Shown here piece after piece: positions 56,176 to 64,000 of a DNA stretch of 64,000 nucleotides; the stretch's first letter is position 1; each line of letters starts with the position of its first letter. The notes beneath the pieces were generated by a model. That model was not told the origin of the DNA, did not search any database, and saw nothing but the letters and a program-made list of their open reading frames with translations. This DNA is from Chrysomallon squamiferum (taxonomy: Eukaryota > Mollusca > Gastropoda > Neomphalida > Peltospiridae). The translations under genes were made by a program, and so were the position numbers. Location of the stretch: assembly GCA_012295275.1 (NCBI GenBank), contig CM022677.1, positions 2,359,698 to 2,423,697 on the forward strand, given 5' to 3'.

Positions 56176-59100
56176 TTTAAATTGTTTACTGAAAAATCAT
56201 TAACTGTTGTCTTTAATATTCAGTTATTTTATTATTAATAATAAGACTATACAGAAAAGCGTGAAGTTCTAGATGAATATTGATATTACTGAAAATTAAC
56301 TGTGACTTTGTTTTATGACCGCAGTAACATGTCATTCCGCGACACAATTTACATCTCTCCCTACCTGAAATTACATGATTAATCTAAAATTCAAACTTAT
56401 CAAATTATGTAAATATGTATATATCATTAATTTTTTGTAAACTCTGAGAAAAGTAAGTTAATAATTTAGAATGAAATCCATATTTATTCAATAATATAAC
56501 CTATAATCTCTAATTAATATAATTTTAAAATACCATATAAATAATACAGACATGATAAAACTAGGGTTTTATTTTGTTATCGATTGGGTAACATTATCAA
56601 TGTACTTTAGTTAAATGTGGTTTTACAAAAGTTCACGATTTCTCATGTAATTATATTATAAATAAATCAATTTATTATTATTATTATCATTATTATCTAC
56701 TTTTAAAAAAAAAAAAGTATTTAGTTTTTATCTCGACAGAAACAGTACACTAATAATAAATCTGATTTCTCTGATAACTTTACGAGGCCTAATAAAAAAT
56801 TCGAAGTAATTTTTATATCCGCACTCAGAACAGTTCTAATGAAACTAGTTCTTTTAAAAAAAAAACAAAAAAATAAAAATAAATAAAAAAAGGTGTTATT
56901 ACTGTTGTTGTTGTTGTTATTTAGCTGTTGACAAAGAGAGGACTTTGACAAATATGCTGTCAAACATATAGAGGAAGCTTCCGTTTTTACAGAAAAATAA
57001 AAACAAAATAAAAAATAAAAATATTAAGGTGTTATTATTGTTGTTGTTGTTGTTGTTGTTATTTAGCTGTTGACAAAGGCAGGACCTGTGACAAATATGG
57101 TGTCTGCTTCACTGACTCATTGATACTTACTGGTGGAGTGGTTATTTTAATATCTAATAATAATAAGCTATAATAAGAAATGTAAAATATATTACACTAT
57201 ACAACTTGCGCTGATGTACACCTTGTAATGAAAAAAATAAACTTCGCATAATAAAATGACATGTTCACCTTCTTTTTCTCATCTAATCAGTACAAACTGT
57301 CGTGATTCCAGGGAATTAACTCAGATATTTTTCAATATAACCTGATATAAATATACGATAATTAATAAAATATGAGATTAATATTTCTCAACATAATTAA
57401 CCTTCAAACTGTAAATATCACTGCTCATAATTAATTTTCATCTTTTTTTTTTTTATAAGTAATTAAACCGCTTATTTTCATAACGCCATGTATAATTATT
57501 ATTTATAACTGTTAGTAATGTCTACTAGATTAACTGTGGTTATCAATATTTTCTGTAGTGTACATAATATTTAAGTTCCACGTACAGTAAAATTACACCT
57601 TTCTATTATATGATTTCGAATTAGCAAAGTAAAATATCACGTTACTTTTACTAAAACGGACACTTCAAAGCGGTATTTGAATTTAGTTGCACAATGTTCT
57701 CGATATATTTTGACGTCACATACAAAGCTACTGTTATTTAAAAAATTACAACACGGAAGTTCCATCTATATTTTTGAATGTTCACAGTGAAATCATACCT
57801 GTAATTTTCAGTGTTTTCTAGTATAACTAACTGAATATCATCTCATTCACGAAGGATAGTTGAGAAATTTAGAAATAAAGAGGGTTTCCAAATTCCTAAT
57901 TGCTCTGTTACTATCAAAATCAGCATTGGTTTTTAGTTGCACCTCAAATGATAATTAAATATTGATTTTCTTTTTGTAGACAGGTGTGTATTGAAAAGCT
58001 GAGGTTTCTCTGTTAAATATTAGCAAATAATTTATTATATATGAAGTGATATTCATCTTGATATTTCTAGTTGAGAAGTATAGTGAATATTCAGGAATAA
58101 AATATCGCAACCAGATAAAAATGTTATTTCATTAGCAACTGTGATATTAATGTGATATTTCTCAACGTAATTTATGTTGTGTTTACTATATCATGTCAGA
58201 ATAATTATTTACTCAGCAAAAGTAACGTAGTGTTTTTGTTAAGAAAATGTTATTATTTTTTTAAATACGTATCTAAAATAAAAATAAAAACTCTCAGTTG
58301 AAGTCTGTCAAATTTGCTTAATAAAAGTTAATATCATCAAATTTAAATGGACGTTTTATTTGATTAATCTGAAATTCATCAACATTTTGAGGTTTATTAA
58401 ACTACTTTTATTAGGATATATTTGTTTCACAGGCATTATTAAAATTAGAAATAATTTTATTACCATCGAATTTATATAGGTTTCGTCGGAAATTATATAT
58501 ATATATATATTTTTATATATATTATTTATTAAAACATACTGATAATTAGACTTGTAGTGCAGATACTTAACTTTTTTTCTAAACTAAGAAAAAATGTAGC
58601 TAGTCTGGAAGGATATTCATAGGTATTCAAAATATCGGCGGACTTCTCTTACAATTTACACGGTTGGTGTCACCGCTACTCTCTAACTGTGAATGTTCTG
58701 TGTAACACAATGTAACGAAAATCCCGCGTAAACTACTTCATAAATAGTGCACACGTTTTTAAAATGTATTTTTATAACTCAGTGGTAAAATGAACAGTGT
58801 AAATAGCCTTACCCTTAAGTAAAACTGACAGCTTATTTTCACTTGTTCATAATTATGTAATGTTTATATATTTTATTCGTGAAAATAGCGATATCCTTAA
58901 TTAAAAATATCACCTTATTTTTACTTGTTTATAATTATGTGATGTTATATGATTGTAAACTGCGCTCGTTTTACAAAATAAACGTGATAACTGTATACAT
59001 AATGGAATATCATTTAAGTTTTCTTCTGTTTTTCATAAATAATAATAATAATAATAATAATAAATTAAAAATTAAAATAAGCTGAAAGTAAGCTCTGTAT

Positions 59101-59400
59101 TTCCCAAATTACAGGTATTCTCTATAATGGATGTTTTTACTTGAAATTATCATTTTAATCTGTAGTGTAATATAATTTATGACATTAATGTTGCGCCTTC
59201 TCACGTTATCTGATTTTGGCAAATGGTGAGGATATAGAGAAATGTTCTAGCTATCCATCAAATCATCTCTGATTCCTTTCCCTGCATCCAGCATGTCCGT
59301 CAGTTTACAGCTAAATGTAATTCATCCTGGTCTCTGTATCTGTGTGTGTCTCTGTGTTTGATGAACATTAATCTTACCTTTCAGCACCTTCTTTTCAGTG
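56175..59400. other. Non-coding sequence, unit B
   Basis: Collinear with 26662-29560. Around 56905-57065 a roughly 100-bp block with GTTGTTGTTATTTAGCTGTT occurs twice, but only once in unit A. No gene is seen. Confidence 0.5.
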
Positions 59401-59404
59401 AACC

Positions 59405-60085
59405 ATTTCCCCATCCACCCAGTAACGAGACGTACACAAAGACGTTAAGAACAATGCTGGAACAACGCCAATGACGGCATCATTAATAGAATTAGTAATG
59501 ATATTTTTTAACGTGGGATGTGGACACTGATTGCAATAGTTAATAAACAGCAAAAAAAAAAAAAAAAAAAAAAGGTGAAGTACACCGAGAATTCTGAGAA
59601 CAACGCCGTTACGACGGTAGCGACGGCGACATTAATAGAAATATTAATGATGTATTTTAATAAAGGACGGGCACGGTCGGGAAATAAGAATAACAGCGAA
59701 TAAAAAACTAAAAGGAATAATAAGCAGTACACCAACAACGTTATGAACAACGCCGGCACGACGGTAGCGACGGACACATAGTGATTCGCACGCTCAGAAA
59801 GTTTGAGGAATGATTAAAAAAAAGTGCTAAAGAATAATGAGGACTCTACGAAAGCTAGAAAGAAGGCGTTTACGACGGCAACGATGATGATATTAATAGA
59901 AATGGTAATACTACATTTTAGAATAGGATTTGAACACGTATGAATAAGAATTAATACAAAGAAAAATAATAGTGAGAAGTACACCGAGAACGGTGAGAAC
60001 AACGCCGTTACGACGGTAGCGACGGCGACATTAATAGAAATATTAACAATATATTTTAGTACTGGAGGACACTGATTGCAATACT
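59405..60085. repeat. Degenerate satellite, five units, unit B
   Basis: Same unit order as in unit A. The minus frame that is open for 244 codons in A is broken here into 89 and 94 codons, which argues against coding function. Confidence 0.8.
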
Positions 60086-60289
60086 TAATAAAAGGCAAAA
60101 TAATATTTTTTATTTTTTCAGACGTATATCAAAGATTGGTAAATTCCTGGACAGTAATAAGCAACTTATTGTAGTGTGAGTTGTAAGCTTTGTGCATTAA
60201 TATAAATAATAAGAAGAAAGAAAAAGTAGGGAGAAAAAGTAGGGAGAAAAAAATAACAACACCGTTTATTTGAAGTTTACGGTCAACGA

Positions 60290-61130
60290 TTGGCTAATAA
60301 TAAGTTAAAAAATAAATAAATAAATAAATAAATAAATAAAAGAAGAACCACATCGATTTATAATTAGTACGTATATTTTAATAAATGTTGTTATGCTCCT
60401 TTATTTTATTTTATTTTATTTGTTTTGAACATTATTTTTTTTTTTTTTTATTTATTTATTTATTTATTTATTTATTTTTTTTTTTAGTGTAGTAGTTGCG
60501 GAAAAATGCGGGATGATTGTCGGTCTTCACGGATTTACTTTTTTATTTGATGTTCGAAGAATCTTGTACATAATTGGGGTAATCGCATTATCATGCAACA
60601 AAAAAGTTGCTTAAAGTATTTAATTTTGTGAAGGAGACAGGTATTACTATTTATTATTATAATTGATAATGCGTTTGGATTGTTTTCGTTTTATTTAATA
60701 ATAATTTAAAAGTCATAGACACATGATGGCAGCCATATTATTTGAGAACAATATTTATTTATTTATTTATATTTTTCAAAAAACGGCACTCGATTAATAA
60801 CAACATTCACCAGTGGTTGTACTAATGTGAACAGCATAAACAACGTCATATAAATAAGAAATCATGTTTAGTCTTTACTTTTGTTTTACCAATCAGCCTA
60901 TGAGGGACAAATTTTGAGTGGCCAGTAATTAAATTTGTTTTAAAATAAATTGACTTGTGTAGCCAAAGGAAACACCACACAACAACTCACAGAGAATTTT
61001 AAATTTTATTATTATTATTATTACTATTATTATTATTATTATTTATTTTTTATTTTAAATAAACTAATAAAACTATAAAAAGTAAAGATGCTAATTTTGG
61101 TTGACAGGTTGTTTTCTATCAGTTTATTTA
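60290..61130. other. Non-coding, conserved in A, B and C
   Basis: Carries (AAAT)n/(TTTA)n tracts at 60307-60345 and 60445-60480, the TGCGGGATGATTGTCGGT segment and ATGATGGCAGCCAT. No gene. Confidence 0.5.
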
Positions 61131-62073
61131 TGACACACACACACACACACACACAAATAATTTGTTATCCTCAGTGATAACTGTTCTTTGTTTCCCTTCT
61201 TTTCTCAATGTAAATTTTACTTTATTAATTTACATTTTGTTTTGTTGTACTTCCTTCTGTTTTATCTTCTTCTTATTATTATTATTACTAATTTTTATTA
61301 TTTTATGTTTTATTTTTTATTATTATTATTTTTTTAATCTTTATTATTATTATTCATTTTATTTTTCACTATTAATGTTTGTTTATTTTTGATGTTTTCT
61401 AGGTAATATGGAGAAAATATTACAAATTTATTTTAAAAATGCATCTATGAAAAATCAGATCTGAGTGAAATATTTTATAAATTTTTCATTGACCAGAACC
61501 ACTCTGTAGAGTGCAAGTGCTGCTGGAATATCTATAATATGATGGTTTACATTCAGCATAGACAGGAACACGAAGGAACCTGCAGATCATTTATTTGCTA
61601 TTGTTTTGTTAATTAATTAAATTAATACCATTATCATCATTATCATTATAATGATTATACAAAGTATACCAAAAATATCCCACACCCCTTTGTGTCTGAA
61701 TAATCCAGTAACTGATAACAGCAAAATTTTAATTTTAATAATAACAGAAACATTAGCTATTTATTTATAACAGTTTATTATTTCTATTATGTTTTTTATT
61801 TTTATTTTTTTCAGAATGCACATAATTGAATGCTGATATTTGCTAGTGAAGTTGTTTCAGTATTCAATAGAAGGTGCTGTCCAGCACTGAGGATAAAGTT
61901 TGTACTGCTGCCACTGGAAAAGAGAAAAAAAACTGGACAGTGAATTTGTGTTTGTTTTCTTATGTATTTCTCATTATTCTAAACCTAATGAAGTTCAATT
62001 TAATTTAACGTAGGAAGTTCCATTTTGTAACATACTTTAGAATCTTGTATTATACACTGCATTTTAGTATCAT

Positions 62074-62075
<2 letters not shown>

Positions 62076-62161
<86 letters not shown>
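62076..62161. repeat. (CT)n(CA)n compound microsatellite, unit B
   Basis: CT about 54 bp, then CA about 32 bp. Confidence 0.9.
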
Positions 62162-62163
<2 letters not shown>

Positions 62164-62178
62164 ACTTTTATACAAACC

Positions 62179-62770
62179 TGATTATTTTATTGTAAATTTC
62201 TCATCTGTGTCTTCCTCATCTTTCTTTGGTATCCCACTAAAGATTAAATTGTCACACATGAAGCGAGTTTGTAGATCATTTTTTCTTAAGTTTCCAAACT
62301 CAGTTTTTAATTCACATATATATTGTTTCATACTGTTATTATTATCTCTCATTTCATGGGTAGAACTGTTCATATCTGACACAATTGATTTCAAATCTCC
62401 AAGATCTTTTTATTGCTTTCAAACTGTGATTGTAATTCATACTTTTTTCTTAATATCAATCATTTTGTCACTGATATCTTGTATTTAATTCCATACTATT
62501 CAGTTTTTTTTTTATTGCTTTCAAACTGTTAGTGAATGTAATTCATATCTTGTATTTTTTCTAAATATCAATCATTTCACCACTGATACATCAATTTAAT
62601 AATGGTTTAAGCACCAACAAACCTTATAATAACTTTCTAATCAGGGTATCTAATTATATACTGACATCTTGAATAGCACAAACTGGTGAAATTATCCCAG
62701 AATACTGACCCTGGTATTGTCCATACTGTGACTGCTGACACTGTTGAATTGGTGTTGACTGATAAAATGG
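62179..62770 (-). mobile_element. LINE ORF1 remnant, unit B
   Basis: Minus frame MKSIVSDMNSSTHEMRDNNN, SMKQYICELKTEF, MCDNLIFSGIPKKDEEDT, and upstream FYQSTPIQQCQQSQYGQYQG. The region that carries the start codon in unit A is displaced here by about 720 bp (62770-63490). An extra repeated TTTATTGCTTTCAAACTGT segment lies near 62410 and 62510. Confidence 0.5.
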
Positions 62771-63490
62771 TGCAGATGAACATCTTGTTATTCTGTGTAT
62801 TTGACATCCTTGTAATAGCAACTTCTTGATCAGCTTGGCTGCTGCTTACCCTTATTTTTTGTTCACTTTCTCCACTAACAGTTTTACTCTTATTTTTTCT
62901 CTTTTTACCTTTTATATTTTATGTTGCATACTCGTGTATATTTAGCAATAATTTATATTGATAAAAACAGATAAAATACCTTTAATACTAATAAACATTA
63001 TATATTTTCACAGAGAGATGAGAGACATGACTTTCATTTCCATGCATGTGTTAGTGGGAAGTAATGGTTACTCGTGTTGGGAACATTAAACAACCACACA
63101 AAAAAGATCAAACAGAACTTGAAGAGACCAAGTAAGTTAACACTGTCTTTTCTTTTTCCTTTCACATGTGTCACCTCTTTAACTGACAAAGATGATAATG
63201 ATATTTGTATAAAAATTAAGGTTAAAAAATAATTAGAATGAACAATTTTTGTTGTTACTGATGCTACTTAATTATTGTGTTGGGGTTTTTAATTGTATTT
63301 CAACACTAAAGAAGACAAATTATAAGGTGAAAGTTTAATTATTTGTTGTTTTTAGATTGTAGTAGCTTGTGTGTGTGTGTGTTGTTGTTGTTGTTTTTTT
63401 TTTTTTTTTTTTTTTAATTAAAAATATAATCTACATAACTACTGTTTTATTTATTTTTATTAATTAAGAATGAGTTTAATGTTTTTGGTC
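62770..63490. other. Segment absent from the same place in unit A
   Basis: Unit A joins across here at GGTCCAGGATCT. Parts of this segment resemble 34560-35130 (TGTCACCTCTTTAACTGACA and AAGAAGACAA...AAAGGTGAAAG). It is therefore likely that unit A had an internal duplication or deletion in this repeat family. No gene. Confidence 0.55.
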
Positions 63491-64000
63491 CAGGATCTAA
63501 AATATCCATGTCTATGTGTGGATTGAATGCATATACCTATAAAGGTATGTTTTATTCATTCACTTTTGAGTTTTATAGCTCATTTGATTAAGGATGGATT
63601 AGATTAAAAGTAGCAAAATGTATTTTTATGCAGAGAATAGTATTGAAAATTTTATATAAATTTTTCATAAATAATGTTTACTTTAGATAGTATAGAATTA
63701 ATTTAATAATGGCATAAAATACTTTTTTATGGTTTGAATTAATTATATCATCTCATTTTAAAATCATAGCAGTTAATTAATTCATTAGAAATCTCTTGAT
63801 CTTTTCAGATTAAAAGATTATTATTCTGGATAAGTTTATTGTTGTAGCCAGACTGTAAACTTTTATTTTTAATCAAATCTAAAATTAGAATCAGTTCTAT
63901 TCTGTCCTCCAAAAAATCAGTTGTCCTTTAATGTGGGATTTTTTACAATGAATTATGATTAGCAAGTCTGGTTATACCTTGGTCAATATCTCATTTTCAA
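63484..64000 (-). repeat. LINE 5' region copy, unit B
   Basis: Minus strand begins MDILDP at about 63512 just below CCATGTCTATGTGTGGATTG. It is the same sequence as 33055-33560 and, more distantly, 35131-35400. Runs off the window. Confidence 0.55.

Larger units (their letters stand above)
44422..64000 (+). repeat. Segmental duplication unit B (runs off the window)
   Basis: Starts CTGTGACTTGTAATA and is collinear with unit A to the last base. The closing sequence GGTTATACCTTGGTCAATAT matches 33531-33550. Compared with A it keeps extra EGFR exons (50.3-51.4 kb), lacks the C-tail exon, has an inverted LINE segment, and carries about 720 extra bases at 62770-63490. Divergence is a few percent plus many indels by eye. 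Confidence 0.9.

Overview
This is AT-rich, intron-rich animal DNA full of microsatellites and decayed transposable elements. No bacterial gene organisation is present. The recognisable pieces are bilaterian: exons of an MCC (mutated in colorectal cancer) homologue, exons of an EGF-receptor-type tyrosine kinase, a 5S rRNA gene, and remnants of hAT and LINE elements. The EGFR fragments (for example LDAESRPSF...ELAEEFA and MPIKWLAL) look lophotrochozoan. A mollusc is my best guess, but this is inference only.

Layout. 1-3846 holds six + strand MCC-like exons with two frameshifts and a damaged splice donor, so it is probably a broken copy. A run of exactly 200 N (4652-4851) follows and is a scaffold join. 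5880-10450 is an inverted partial copy of sequence found again at about 30.4-32.3 kb; it is split by a decayed hAT transposase (6783-8995, minus). 10.5-17.0 kb is non-coding and microsatellite-rich. From about 17016 the window contains a large direct duplication: unit A (about 17016 to at least 33560) matches unit B (about 44422 to the window end) in the same order and orientation, with an offset that drifts from about 27.4 to 30.4 kb. Each unit carries minus-strand EGFR-like exons with in-frame stops. Unit B keeps the N-lobe exons; unit A keeps a C-terminal tail exon that B has lost. Several stops are shared by both units, so the gene was probably dead before it was duplicated.

Between the units lies the most interesting object. 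A 5S rRNA gene (halves at 36192-36230 and 41820-41898) is interrupted by a roughly 5.6 kb non-LTR retrotransposon. The element has a zinc-knuckle ORF1, an APE-endonuclease/reverse-transcriptase ORF2, an AATAAA signal, a poly-A tail and a target-site duplication of 14-18 bp made of 5S sequence. This architecture is that of a Tx1/L1-group element specific for 5S rDNA (the Mutsu type is known). This copy has about five frameshifts and an HADD in place of YADD. Downstream of the 5S gene, two pairs of duplicated modules (42097-44175) may be 5S spacer sequence.

No intact, clearly functional protein gene is visible. The window is mainly a record of duplication, pseudogene decay and transposition.
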